Shown in pieces: positions 9,667 through 18,791 of a stretch of 64,000 nucleotides of DNA. How positions within the stretch are numbered: the stretch's first letter is position 1; each line of letters begins with the position of its first letter. Location of the stretch: contig MDHJ01000001.1 of the NCBI GenBank assembly GCA_002150995.1, forward strand, positions 248,001 through 312,000. Direction: 5' to 3'. The position numbers were made by a program, and so were the translations under genes. The notes beneath the pieces are model-generated. The model searched no databases. It was given only the letters and a program-made list of their open reading frames with translations, and was not told the origin of the DNA. Origin of the DNA: Clavibacter michiganensis (lineage in GTDB: Bacteria; Actinomycetota; Actinomycetes; Actinomycetales; Microbacteriaceae).

Positions 9667-10409
9667 GCGACGGTCACCGATACTCCCTTGTCCGCGAGGC
9701 CCTGCGACACCCGCGCGTGCGGGGCGGCCTCGGTGATCAGCTGCGTCAGAGACGCGGTGGGGGCGACACGGCCGGCGCCGGTGCCCGGGAACTTGGAGGA
9801 GTCGGCGAGCACCGTCACCCGGTCGCTCACCTCCGCCATCGCGCGCTTGATGGGCACCTGGGCCATCGTCGTGTCGCGCAGGTCGCCGTTGTCGGCGATG
9901 CCGCTCACGCCCACGAACGCGTGGTCGGCGTGCAGCATCCGCAGGCTCTCGGCCGTGAGCGGGCCGGACACCGAGCGGTAGACCGGGTCCCAGTCGCCCG
10001 GCAGCAGGATGAGCCGCACCGCCCGGTCGTCGCGCAGCACGTCGAACGCGGCGATGCTCGCCGTGATCACCGTGAGCGGGCGTCCCCGGAGCTGCTCGGC
10101 GAGGTGCAGCGTCGTCGTCCCGATGTCGAGCACGACCGACTGGCCGTCCTGCACCTGCGCCGCGGCGGCGCGGGCGATGCGCTGCTTGGCCTCGCGGTTC
10201 ACCTGCTCGACCTCGGCGAAGGGCGCGTCGGCCTCCACGAGCACGGCGCCGCCGTGGGTGCGGCGGAGCGCCCCCTGCTCGTCGAGGCGCGCCAGGTCGC
10301 GGCGGATGGTCGCGTCGCTCGTGCCGGCGGCCTCGGCCAGCTCGGCGACCGTCGCGCTGCGGGTGGCGCGCAGTCGGTCGAGGATCACGAACTCTCGGGC
10401 GTCTCTCAT
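9663..10409 (-). CDS. DeoR family transcriptional regulator
   Basis: 248-residue repressor: an N-terminal DeoR helix-turn-helix (residues ~5-60, TVAELAEAAGTSDATIRRDLARLDEQGALRR read in pieces) and a C-terminal sugar-phosphate sensing domain with the DIGTTT and SGIADNGDLRD motifs. The family senses phosphorylated sugars and represses sugar-use operons. It is the first gene of the operon with GH4 and GH38 and is divergent from the PfkB/ABC/beta-galactosidase operon, so it probably controls both. The ATG is seven bases after a TAATGT -10 box, predicting a leaderless transcript and autoregulation. Confidence 0.93.
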   Translation of the reverse strand: MRDAREFVILDRLRATRSATVAELAEAAGTSDATIRRDLARLDEQGALRRTHGGAVLVEADAPFAEVEQVNREAKQRIARAAAAQVQDGQSVVLDIGTTTLHLAEQLRGRPLTVITASIAAFDVLRDDRAVRLILLPGDWDPVYRSVSGPLTAESLRMLHADHAFVGVSGIADNGDLRDTTMAQVPIKRAMAEVSDRVTVLADSSKFPGTGAGRVAPTASLTQLITEAAPHARVSQGLADKGVSVTVA

Positions 10410-10416
10410 GGAGTGA

Positions 10417-10446
10417 ACATTAGCGCGCAGGATCGAGCAGAAACAA
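10417..10446 (-). promoter_or_regulatory. Promoter of the DeoR-GH4-GH38 operon
   Basis: On the minus strand, -35 TTGTTT (10446-10441), an 18-base spacer and -10 TAATGT (10422-10417); transcription would begin at or near the ATG at 10409. Overlapping the -35 are two direct repeats on the minus strand, GATTATT (10459-10453) and GATTGTT (10448-10442), 11 bases apart, i.e. one helical turn, which suits a regulator binding one DNA face. Confidence 0.5.
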
Positions 10447-10471
10447 TCTTGTAATAATCAAAGTCTTCCAT

Positions 10472-10487
10472 CCATGTGCTCACATGG
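10472..10487. promoter_or_regulatory. Palindrome CCATGTG-CT-CACATGG, candidate operator
   Basis: A perfect inverted repeat with 7-base arms and a 2-base centre in the 200-base divergent region between the DeoR and PfkB operons. It lies in an AT-richer patch, upstream of both genes. Which protein binds is not known; the DeoR regulator is the obvious candidate. Confidence 0.45.
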
Positions 10488-10610
10488 GCTAGAAACGTCA
10501 CTACCGGTCGACGGCTCCCGCCGACCCGGTCCCGCCGGCAGCGTCGCCGTCGGCGGACCCCCACCGCTCGCCGTCCCGCACGGCGCCACCCGACGAAGCA
10601 GAGGTCCCGA

Positions 10611-11615
10611 GTGTCCGCAGCACCCCGCCCCGAGCGGTCCGCCGGCCTGCTGGTCGTGGGCCAGCTGTTCGCGGACGTCGTGTTCGGCGAGCTGCCGGGC
10701 GGCCCGCGGCCCGGCCACGAGATCTGGACGTCGTCCTTCGGCCACGGCCCCGGCGGCATCGCCAACTTCGCCCTCGCTGGCGCGCGCCTCGGCGTGCCGA
10801 CCGCCATCGCCGCCGCCGTCGGCCGGGATCCCTTCTCCCACCTGGTCCGCGGCGCCCTCGCCGCCGAGGGCATCGCGCTCGACCACCTCGTGACGCTCGA
10901 CGACTGGGCGCTGCCGGTCACCGCCTCCCTCGGCTACGACGACGACCGCGCCCTCGTCACGGGCGGCGTGCCGTGCCCGCTCGGCTCCGACGAGCTGATC
11001 CCGGGCGACGTGCCCGCGGCCGCCGCGGCCCTCGTGCACCTCGACCCGCACCGCAGCTCCTGGGTCGGCCGAGCCGCCGCCGCCGGCACCGACGTCTACG
11101 CCGACGTCGGCTGGGACCCGTCCGAGCGCTGGGACCCCGCCATCCTCGACCAGCTCGACGAGTGCCACGCCTTCCTGCCGAACGAGCTCGAGGCCGCCGC
11201 CTACACGGGCGCCGACTCCGCCGTGGGCGCCGCGCGCGCGCTCGCCGCCCGCGTGCCGCTCAGCGTCGTCACCTCCGGGTCGCGCGGCGTCGTCGCCGTC
11301 GACGCGGCCCGCGGCGAGGAGGTCGTGCGCCCGCCGCTCGCCGTCCGCGCCATCGACGCGACCGGCGCGGGCGACGTGTTCGGGGCGGCGCTCGCCGCCT
11401 CCGCCGCCGCGCCCTGGACGCTGACCCAGCGCGTCGACTTCGCGTGCCTGGTGGCCGGGATCACGGTCACCCGCCCCGGCGGCGCGTCCGGCGCCCCGCG
11501 GCTCGCGGAGCTCGTTCCCTGGCTGCGCGCCCACCCCGACGCCGCCGCGCCCGGCCGCTACGACTACCTCGCCGACGCCCTCGACCACCCCGACGGCGCC
11601 CGGCTCCTCGCCTGA
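10611..11615 (+). CDS. PfkB/ribokinase family carbohydrate kinase
   Basis: ATP-dependent sugar or sugar-phosphate kinase of 334 residues. The first family signature is the glycine-rich GPGGIANFALAGARLG near residue 45; the second, DATGAGDVFGAAL, holds the anion hole and catalytic Asp near the C terminus. I place the start at GTG 10611, with AGAGG six bases upstream; the frame is open further upstream but the added residues are arginine/proline-rich and non-native in look. It is the first gene of the six-gene operon ending with beta-galactosidase. Its substrate could be the monosaccharide released in the pathway, for example a ketose or hexosamine derivative; this is inference. Confidence 0.88.
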   Translation: MSAAPRPERSAGLLVVGQLFADVVFGELPGGPRPGHEIWTSSFGHGPGGIANFALAGARLGVPTAIAAAVGRDPFSHLVRGALAAEGIALDHLVTLDDWALPVTASLGYDDDRALVTGGVPCPLGSDELIPGDVPAAAAALVHLDPHRSSWVGRAAAAGTDVYADVGWDPSERWDPAILDQLDECHAFLPNELEAAAYTGADSAVGAARALAARVPLSVVTSGSRGVVAVDAARGEEVVRPPLAVRAIDATGAGDVFGAALAASAAAPWTLTQRVDFACLVAGITVTRPGGASGAPRLAELVPWLRAHPDAAAPGRYDYLADALDHPDGARLLA

Positions 11616-11675
11616 CGCCCCCGTACCCGGATCCCCCGCCCGCCCCTCCGCCCCCCCATTGAATCGAGAACCACC

Positions 11676-12962
11676 ATGTCCCACCACCCCGCCCGCCGCA
11701 CCCGTGCCCGGCGCCTCGTCGTCGGCGTCGCGACCCTCGCGCTCGTCGCGCCGGTCCTCGCCTCCTGCTCGTCGTCGTCGGGATCCTCGGCCGGCGGCGA
11801 GCTCGACCTGTGGATCTGGCCGGACGGCCTCAGCCAGACGGTGCTCGACACGGTCCCGGACGCGGTGCCCGGCACCACGCTCAACGTCTCGACCATCGGC
11901 GGCGACTTCAAGCAGAAGCTCGTGACGACCTTCACGGGCCGCTCGGGCCTGCCCTCCGTCACGGGCGTCAAGGGCGAGGACATGCCGTACTTCCTCAGCG
12001 AGGACGGCCTCTTCGAGAACCTGGACGACCTGGGCGCGCAGGACATCGTCGACCAGTACCCGGCGTGGAAGCTCAAGGAGGCGACGACGGAGGACGGCGA
12101 CCTCATCGGCCTCCCCATCGACATCGGCCCGACCGCGCTCTACTACCGTGCCGACGTGTTCGCCGCGGCCGGCCTCCCCAGCGAGCCCGAGGAGGTGGCC
12201 GCGGCCACCGCCACCTGGGACGACTACTTCGCCTTCGGCAAGAAGCTGAAGGACGCGACCGGCGGCGCGATCTTCGTCGACGCGTCGGACGTGTTCACCA
12301 AGTCCATCGGCCAGGGCACCACCCGCTTCGTCGACGAGTCCGGCGACTTCACGGGCGACGCCCCCGAGATCAAGGAGGCGTGGGACCGCGCGGTCCTCGC
12401 CTACCAGGACGGCCTCACGGCCAACGTGACCGACGGCAGCCCCGACTGGGCATCCGCCATCACCAACGGATCCCTCCCCGCCCTCCTCGGCGCCTCCTGG
12501 TACCAGGCGGACCTCAAGAGCGCGACGGCGGACACGTCCGGCGACTGGCGCGTGGCGCCCATGCCCGGGGGACCCGCCAACATCGGCGGCTCGTTCCTCT
12601 CCATCCCCGCCGGCACGAAGGACCCGGAGGCCGCGTTCGCGGTCATCAAGGACGTGCTGAGCGAGGACAACCAGGTGACCGCGTACGCCGACAAGGGCAT
12701 CTTCCCCTCGGCCACCGCCGCCTACGACTCCCCTGAGCTGCAGCAGGGCGACGAGTTCTTCGGCGGCCAGTCCACCGTCGGGGTCTTCGCCGACGCCGCC
12801 GCCGAGATGCCCACCGCCTACGTCAGCCCCTACGACAACCAGGTCCAGGCCGCGTTCGTCACCGAGCTGCAGAACGTCACGTCGCTCGGCAAGGACCCGG
12901 CGCAGGCGTGGACCGACGCCGTCGCCGCGGGCGAGGCCGCGCTGAAGACCGCGAAGCAGTGA
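11676..12962 (+). CDS. Sugar ABC transporter substrate-binding lipoprotein
   Basis: Family 1 extracellular solute-binding protein (428 residues). A twin-basic N terminus (RRTRARR), hydrophobic core and lipobox LASC at about residue 30 mark it as a lipoprotein anchored outside the membrane; a serine-rich linker follows. The mature part begins with ELDLWIWPDG and shows the usual two-lobed pattern (ALYYRADVFAAAGLP; APMPGGPANIGGS). It binds the oligosaccharide and passes it to the two permeases that follow, the first of which starts within its stop codon. Confidence 0.92.
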   Translation: MSHHPARRTRARRLVVGVATLALVAPVLASCSSSSGSSAGGELDLWIWPDGLSQTVLDTVPDAVPGTTLNVSTIGGDFKQKLVTTFTGRSGLPSVTGVKGEDMPYFLSEDGLFENLDDLGAQDIVDQYPAWKLKEATTEDGDLIGLPIDIGPTALYYRADVFAAAGLPSEPEEVAAATATWDDYFAFGKKLKDATGGAIFVDASDVFTKSIGQGTTRFVDESGDFTGDAPEIKEAWDRAVLAYQDGLTANVTDGSPDWASAITNGSLPALLGASWYQADLKSATADTSGDWRVAPMPGGPANIGGSFLSIPAGTKDPEAAFAVIKDVLSEDNQVTAYADKGIFPSATAAYDSPELQQGDEFFGGQSTVGVFADAAAEMPTAYVSPYDNQVQAAFVTELQNVTSLGKDPAQAWTDAVAAGEAALKTAKQ

Positions 12963-13993
12963 TCCCCACCGTCGTCCGCCCGGGCGGGCGCCTGCGCGCG
13001 TCCTCCCGGGCGGGCGCGGGTGCCCCGGGCCCCGCGCGCTCCCGCGGGGCCGCCGGCACCCGCGGCATCCGCCGCACGTGGCCGTACTACGTCGCCATCG
13101 CGCCGTTCTTCCTGCTGTTCCTCGTCTTCGGCCTGTTCCCGGCGCTCTACTCGCTCGTGCTCTCGTTCCAGGACTGGAACGGGCTCGGCACCGCGGAGTG
13201 GGTGGGGCTCGCCAACTTCCAGGCCCTCGCGGCCGACGCCACCTTCTGGTTGTCGATCCGCAACACGCTGATCATCTTCGCGCTGTCGACGTTCCCGATG
13301 ATGGCCATCGCGGTCGTCGTCGCCGCCATGCTCAACTCGGCGAAGCGCCTCAGCACCTTCTACAAGATCAGCTACTTCGTGCCGAACGTGACCTCGGTGG
13401 TCGCCATGGCCGTGCTCTTCGGCTCGATCTTCGGCGACAGCTTCGGGCTCGTGAACGCGGGCCTCCGTGCGATCGGCCTCGACGGCGTGCCGTGGCTCTC
13501 CACGCCGTGGGCGATCCAGGTGACCATCGCCGTCCTCATCACGTACCAGTGGACGGGCTACAACGCCATCATCTTCCTCGCCGGCATGCAGGCCATCGGC
13601 ACGGAGGTCTACGAGGCCGCCAAGCTCGACGGCGCCGGCGCCATCCGCACCTTCTGGTCGGTGACGCTGCCGCTGCTGCGCCCCACGATCCTCTTCGTGC
13701 TGGTGGTCTCGACCATCACGGGCCTGCAGAGCTTCACGGAGGCGCAGGTCCTCACGGCCTCCTCCAGCACCACCAACCCGAACTCGGGCGGCGCGGGCCA
13801 GGCCGGCCTCACGACCGTCCTGTACTTCTACCAGCAGGCCTTCAACTACAACCGCTTCGGCTACGGCGCCGCCATCGCGTGGGGCGTCTTCCTGCTCGTG
13901 GTGATCTTCTCCATCATCAGCTTCCGGCTCGGGTCGGAGAAGAAGGAGAAGGTCGCGAAGGCGCCCGGCACGAGGAAGGGACACCGCGCATGA
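12959..13993 (+). CDS. Sugar ABC transporter permease (MalF type)
   Basis: Inner-membrane subunit of a CUT1 sugar importer, 344 residues. After a ~35-residue arginine/alanine-rich cytoplasmic leader there are six hydrophobic segments starting at YYVAIAPFFLLFLVFGLF. The coupling (EAA) loop reads EVYEAAKLDGAGAIRTFW followed by LPLLRPT, which docks onto the ATPase. GTG at 12959 overlaps the previous stop by four bases (GTGA), which fixes the start. A hydrophilic insert near the C terminus (SSTTNPNSGGAG) is slightly longer than usual. Confidence 0.92.
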   Translation: MIPTVVRPGGRLRASSRAGAGAPGPARSRGAAGTRGIRRTWPYYVAIAPFFLLFLVFGLFPALYSLVLSFQDWNGLGTAEWVGLANFQALAADATFWLSIRNTLIIFALSTFPMMAIAVVVAAMLNSAKRLSTFYKISYFVPNVTSVVAMAVLFGSIFGDSFGLVNAGLRAIGLDGVPWLSTPWAIQVTIAVLITYQWTGYNAIIFLAGMQAIGTEVYEAAKLDGAGAIRTFWSVTLPLLRPTILFVLVVSTITGLQSFTEAQVLTASSSTTNPNSGGAGQAGLTTVLYFYQQAFNYNRFGYGAAIAWGVFLLVVIFSIISFRLGSEKKEKVAKAPGTRKGHRA

Positions 13994-14913
13994 GCACGAC
14001 CGTCCACGCGGCGGGCTCCGCCGCGGCCCGCATCGCCGACCAGGCCTCCGGGCGCCCGCGCGACGAGCGCACCGGCCGTCCCGCCGGGCGCCGCCAGCTG
14101 CCGCCCGGTCGGGTGATCCTGCACGGGGTCCTGTTCGCCGGGTCCATCGTCAGCCTGTTCCCGCTCTACTGGCTCGTCGTCATGGCGAGCAACACCACGA
14201 GCGACATCTACAAGTCGCCGCCGGTGCTCGTGCCGGGGCCCTACCTGTGGGAGAACATCCAGGCGGTGTTCCGCACGATCGACTTCGGCGGGTCGCTCAT
14301 GAACACGGTCATCGTGGCCGTCTCCATCACGGTGCTGGTGCTGTTCTTCGACTCGATCGCCGCGTTCACGTTCGCGAAGTACGAGTTCCCCGGCCGCCGC
14401 CCGCTCTTCGCGCTGCTGCTCGTGACCTTCATGCTGCCCGCGCAGCTGTCGGTGATCCCGCAGTTCGTGACCATGATCAACCTCGGCTGGGTCGGCCAGC
14501 TGCAGGCGCTCATCGTGCCCGCCGCCGCGAACGCCTTCGGCATCTTCTGGCTGCGGCAGTTCATCGTCTCGAGCGTGCCCGACGAGCTCATCGACGCGGC
14601 CCGCATCGACGGGGCCGGGTTCTTCCGGCAGTACCTCACGGTGTGCCTGCCGCTCATCCGGCCGGGCCTCGGCTTCCTCGGGATCTTCACCTTCATCGCC
14701 GCGTGGAACGACTACCTCTGGCCGCTCATCGTGCTCAACGACCCGGGCACGCTGACGCTGCAGGTGGCGATGAGCCAGCTGAACAGCGCCCACGGTAAGG
14801 ACTACGGCATGGTCATGGCGGGCGCCCTGCTCGCGGTGATCCCGCTCATCATCGTGTTCCTCATCGGCGCCAAGCAGTTCATCGGCGACATCGCGAAGGG
14901 CGCCCTGAAGTGA
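13990..14913 (+). CDS. Sugar ABC transporter permease (MalG type)
   Basis: Second permease of the same importer, 307 residues, with six membrane segments and the coupling motif ELIDAARIDGAGFFRQYL followed by LPLIRPG. The first ~45 residues are charged and cytoplasmic. The ATG overlaps the stop of the first permease (ATGA). No ATP-binding subunit is encoded here, so the importer presumably borrows a shared MsmK-like ATPase encoded elsewhere, as known for CUT1 systems in Gram-positive bacteria. Confidence 0.92.
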   Translation: MSTTVHAAGSAAARIADQASGRPRDERTGRPAGRRQLPPGRVILHGVLFAGSIVSLFPLYWLVVMASNTTSDIYKSPPVLVPGPYLWENIQAVFRTIDFGGSLMNTVIVAVSITVLVLFFDSIAAFTFAKYEFPGRRPLFALLLVTFMLPAQLSVIPQFVTMINLGWVGQLQALIVPAAANAFGIFWLRQFIVSSVPDELIDAARIDGAGFFRQYLTVCLPLIRPGLGFLGIFTFIAAWNDYLWPLIVLNDPGTLTLQVAMSQLNSAHGKDYGMVMAGALLAVIPLIIVFLIGAKQFIGDIAKGALK

Positions 14914-15674
14914 CGGCCGCGTCGACGCGCGCGCCCCGCGTCCGGGCCGTGGACGACCGGGCCGCCCTGGGGTCCGCGGCGGCCGACGTGGTGCAGGCCT
15001 TCCTCGCCGGTGAGCCCGCGGGCGTGCTCGGCGTCGCCACCGGGTCGAGCCCCGAGCCGCTGTACGCGGAGCTCGCCCGGCGGCACGCGGACGGCGCGCT
15101 CGCGGTCGCGGGCATCGCGCTCGTGGCGCTCGACGAGTACGTGGGGCTGCCGGCCGGGCACCCGGAGTCGTACCTCTCCTTCGTGCGGGCGCGCATCGCC
15201 GGGCCGCTGGGCGTGCCCGACGCGCGCGTCGTCGTGCCCGACGGGACCGCCGCCGACCCGGACGCCGCCGCGGCGGAGCACGAGCGGCGCATCCGCGCGC
15301 TCGGCGGCGCGGGCCTCCAGATCGTGGGCATCGGCGCCAACGGGCACCTCGGCTTCAACGAGCCGGGCTCGCCGTCCACCGGCACGACCCGCGTGGTGGA
15401 GCTCGCGGCCGCGACCCGGCGCGACAACGCGCGGTACTTCGACGGGGACCCCGCGCGGGTGCCGTCGCACGCCATCACGCAGGGCATCGCCACGATCATG
15501 TCGGCCCGGCGCATCCTGCTCGTCGCTTCGGGCGCCGCGAAGGCCGACGCCCTCGCGCGCGCGCTCGCGGGGCCGGTCACCGAGGAGGTGCCCGCGTCGA
15601 TCCTGCAGCGGCACCCCGACGTGACGATCGTCGCCGACCGTGCCGCGCTGGCGGGGCTGGCCGCGCTCGCCTGA
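14910..15674 (+). CDS. nagB: Glucosamine-6-phosphate deaminase
   Basis: Converts glucosamine-6-phosphate to fructose-6-phosphate and ammonia, the last step in feeding amino sugars into glycolysis. The 254-residue protein carries the phosphate-binding VATGSSPEPLY, the catalytic-site LDEYVGL and the signature GIGANGHLGFNEPGS with the proton-shuttling His. The GTG start overlaps the permease stop (GTGA). Its place between a sugar importer and a beta-galactosidase suggests an amino-sugar-containing substrate for the operon. A paralogue acting on another hexosamine phosphate is possible. Confidence 0.88.
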   Translation: MTAASTRAPRVRAVDDRAALGSAAADVVQAFLAGEPAGVLGVATGSSPEPLYAELARRHADGALAVAGIALVALDEYVGLPAGHPESYLSFVRARIAGPLGVPDARVVVPDGTAADPDAAAAEHERRIRALGGAGLQIVGIGANGHLGFNEPGSPSTGTTRVVELAAATRRDNARYFDGDPARVPSHAITQGIATIMSARRILLVASGAAKADALARALAGPVTEEVPASILQRHPDVTIVADRAALAGLAALA

Positions 15675-15767
15675 GCGCGTCCGCCGGACCCGCAAGTCAC
15701 CCGCCGGAACCGCCCGGCACCCGCCCCGCCCGGCATCCGCCCGCCCGCCCCGCCCGGAAGGACCCGC

Positions 15768-18758
15768 ATGTCCCACCTCGACGACGTCGCCCCCGGATCC
15801 GCGGACCGGCTGCCGCCGCGCGCCCGGTTCGCGACCGACGCGCCCGTGCACGCCCTCGACGGCGACTGGCGATTCCGGCTGCTGCCCGAGGCGCCCGTCG
15901 ACCCGGCGGACGGGCCGCCCGAGGTGGCGGATCCCGCCCTCGACGACGCCGCCCTCGACGCGGCCGGCTGGACGACGCTGCCCGTGCCCTCCCACTGGGT
16001 GCTGCACGGGCACGGCGCCCCCGCGTACACGAACCTGCAGTACCCGTTCCCGATCGACCCGCCGCACGTGCCCGACGCGAACCCCACGGGCGAGCACCGG
16101 CGCGCCTTCGAGCTGCCCGCGTCGTTCGCCGACGCCGCGCGCGTGCTGCTGCGCACGGACGGGATCGAGGGGCTCGCCACGTTCTGGGTCAACGGCGTCG
16201 AGGCGGGCTGGACCACCGGCAGCCGCCTCACGACGGAGCTCGACGTGACGGCCCTCCTCGTGCCCGGGGTCAACCACCTCGGGATCCGGGTGCACCAGTG
16301 GTCGGCCGCCTCCTACCTCGAGGACCAGGACCAGTGGTGGCTCCCCGGGATCTTCCGCTCGGTCGAGCTGCTCGCCCGCCCCGCCGACGCCCTCGACGAC
16401 GTGCGCGTGCGCGCCGACCGCGACCCGGTCGACGGCTCCGGCCTCCTCGAGGTGCAGGTGGACGGCGCCTTCCCGGTGGAGGTGCGCGTGCCCGGGCTCG
16501 GCGTCCGCGCGACGTGGGCGACCGCCGCCGACGTCGCGCCCCTCGCGGTCCCCGCGGTCGACGCGTGGAGCGCCGAGCTGCCCCGCCTCTACGACGCGAC
16601 CGTCGCGTCGCCGGGGGAGACCGCGACCCTGCGCATCGGCTTCCGCACCGTGCGCATCGACGGCGACGCCCTCCTCGTCGACGGCCGCCGCCTCACCTTC
16701 CGCGGCGTCAACCGGCACGAGTCCCACCCGGAGCGCGGCCGCGTGTTCGACGAGGCGGAGGCGCGGGCGGACCTCGAGCTGATGAAGCGGAGCGGCGTGA
16801 ACGCCATCCGCACCTCCCACTACCCGCCGCACCCGCGGCTCCTGGACCTGGCCGACGAGCTCGGCCTCTGGGTCGTGCTCGAGTGCGACCTGGAGACGCA
16901 CGGCTTCTGGGACGTCGAGTGGCACGGCAACCCGTCCGACGACCCGCGCTGGCGGGACGCCTACCTCGACCGCATCGCCCGCACGGTGGGCCGCGACCGG
17001 AACCACCCGTCGATCGTCATGTGGTCGCTCGGCAACGAGTCGGGCACCGGCCGGAACATCGCGGCCATGTCGGCCTGGGTGCGCCGCTCCGACCCGACGC
17101 GGCCCGTGCACTACGAGGGCGACCTCACGGGCGAGCACACCGACGTGTACTCGCGCATGTACCCGACGCTCGAGGAGATCGACTCCGTCTGCGGCACCCC
17201 GGTCGCGAGCATCCACGAGACGACCGGCGCGACGGGCGCCTCCCAGCGGGCGAAGCCCTTCATCCTCTGCGAGTACGGGCACGCGATGGGCAACGGACCC
17301 GGATCCCTCGCCGACTACGAGGACGCGATCGACCGCTGGCCGCGCCTCCACGGCGGCTTCGTCTGGGAGTGGCGCGACCACGGGCTGCGGGCGCGCACGT
17401 CCGACGGCCGCCCGTTCCACGCCTACGGCGGCGACTTCGGCGAGCCCGTGCACGACGGCCCGTTCGTGATGGACGGCCTGCTGCTCTCCGACGGCACCCC
17501 CACACCGGGCCTCGCGGAGCTGTCCGCGGTGATCGCCCCCGTGCGCGTGCGCGTCGCCGCCGACGGCACCACGGTGCGGGTCGAGAACCGGCGGCACAGC
17601 GCGACGACCGAGGACGTCGACCTGGTCTGGATCCTCGACCACGACGGCCGGCAGGCTGCCCGCGGGGTCCTCGAGCACGCCGCGCTCGACGCCGGGGACG
17701 CCGTGACGCTCCGGCTCCCCGAGGAGGCGCGCGCCGCGGGGCACGCGGAGGAGGCGCACCTCACCGTGCAGGTCGTCACGCGTCGCGACGCGCCCTGGGC
17801 GGAGGCGGGCCACGTGGTCGCGCGGCACCAGGCCCTCGTGCGCGACCGGCCCGCGGTCCGCTCGCGAACCACCGGGGGCTGGCGCGGCGACGCGCTCGGC
17901 GTCGGGCGGTTCGATGCGCGCGGCGACCTGGTGCGCTGGCACGGCGTGCCCGTCCGCGGCCCGCGCCTCGAGCTGTGGCGCGCGCCCACCGAGAACGACC
18001 GGGGCGCCGGCCAGGGCTCCTACGAGCTGGCGGAGCCGGAGCTCACCCGCGGCCGCGGCGCCGAGGAGACGCCGCCGTCGGCGGACCGCTGGCGCGAGCG
18101 CGGCCTCCACCGCCTCACCCACCGGCTGCTCGGGGTGGCCCGCACGGCCGACGGCCTCGAGCGGCGGGTGCGGGTGCAGGCGGCGCACAGCGGTGCGGGT
18201 GCGGACGTCGCGTTCCGCTGGCGCGCGACCGACCGCGGCCTGCTGCTCGCGACCGAGGTCGTGCCGTTCGGCGTATGGGACTGCACGTGGCCGCGGGTCG
18301 GCGTGCGCATCGACCTGCCGCTGGAGCTCGCGGACCATCCGGTCTCCTGGCACGGCACGGGTCCCGGCGAGTCTTACCCGGACAGCCGCTCCGCGGTCCG
18401 CGTCGGCCGGTTCTCGTCGAGCGTCGACGGCCTGTCCGTGGAGTACGCGCGCCCGCAGGAGACCGGCCACCGGCCGGAGCTGCGCTCGCTCCTCGTCGGC
18501 GACGGGTCCATGACCCCGCTCACCGTGACCACCCTCCCGGACGCGTCCGGCCACCGCGCGGGCTTCCAGCTCAGCCGCTGGACCCCGCAGCGGATGACGG
18601 ACGTCGGCCACCCGCACGAGCTGCCCGCGCCCGACGGCCTGCACCTGATCCTCGACGACGCCCAGCACGGCCTCGGCTCGCGCGCCTGCGGCCCCGACGT
18701 CCTCCCGCGCCACGCGCTCTGGCCGTCCCTGCGCACGTGGGAGGTGCTTCTCGGGTAG
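15768..18758 (+). CDS. lacZ: Beta-galactosidase, GH2 (LacZ type)
   Basis: Retaining family 2 glycosidase hydrolysing terminal beta-galactosides; 996 residues, close to the ~1020 of E. coli LacZ. Order of domains: sugar-binding jelly roll (~30-200), immunoglobulin-like domain, TIM barrel, a second Ig-like domain and the C-terminal beta-galactosidase small-chain domain. Acid/base Glu424 lies in WSLGNESGTG and nucleophile Glu502 in ILCEYGHAMGNG; RTSHYPPHP and HETTG also match. No signal peptide, so cytoplasmic. ATG follows GGAAGGA. It is the last gene of the PfkB-ABC-NagB operon, 93 bases after nagB, and converges on the Abi gene. Confidence 0.94.
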   Translation: MSHLDDVAPGSADRLPPRARFATDAPVHALDGDWRFRLLPEAPVDPADGPPEVADPALDDAALDAAGWTTLPVPSHWVLHGHGAPAYTNLQYPFPIDPPHVPDANPTGEHRRAFELPASFADAARVLLRTDGIEGLATFWVNGVEAGWTTGSRLTTELDVTALLVPGVNHLGIRVHQWSAASYLEDQDQWWLPGIFRSVELLARPADALDDVRVRADRDPVDGSGLLEVQVDGAFPVEVRVPGLGVRATWATAADVAPLAVPAVDAWSAELPRLYDATVASPGETATLRIGFRTVRIDGDALLVDGRRLTFRGVNRHESHPERGRVFDEAEARADLELMKRSGVNAIRTSHYPPHPRLLDLADELGLWVVLECDLETHGFWDVEWHGNPSDDPRWRDAYLDRIARTVGRDRNHPSIVMWSLGNESGTGRNIAAMSAWVRRSDPTRPVHYEGDLTGEHTDVYSRMYPTLEEIDSVCGTPVASIHETTGATGASQRAKPFILCEYGHAMGNGPGSLADYEDAIDRWPRLHGGFVWEWRDHGLRARTSDGRPFHAYGGDFGEPVHDGPFVMDGLLLSDGTPTPGLAELSAVIAPVRVRVAADGTTVRVENRRHSATTEDVDLVWILDHDGRQAARGVLEHAALDAGDAVTLRLPEEARAAGHAEEAHLTVQVVTRRDAPWAEAGHVVARHQALVRDRPAVRSRTTGGWRGDALGVGRFDARGDLVRWHGVPVRGPRLELWRAPTENDRGAGQGSYELAEPELTRGRGAEETPPSADRWRERGLHRLTHRLLGVARTADGLERRVRVQAAHSGAGADVAFRWRATDRGLLLATEVVPFGVWDCTWPRVGVRIDLPLELADHPVSWHGTGPGESYPDSRSAVRVGRFSSSVDGLSVEYARPQETGHRPELRSLLVGDGSMTPLTVTTLPDASGHRAGFQLSRWTPQRMTDVGHPHELPAPDGLHLILDDAQHGLGSRACGPDVLPRHALWPSLRTWEVLLG

Positions 18759-18791
18759 GACGCGCCTCCGGGCGCCACGCGACGGCGGAGG

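Noticed and set aside
5068-9981. 1637-codon open frame on the plus strand opposite GH38 and GH4
   Set aside because: Composition is Arg/Val/Ala/Glu with repeated valine-arginine runs, the mirror image of highly GC-biased codons on the minus strand; GH38 and GH4 motifs are all on the minus strand.
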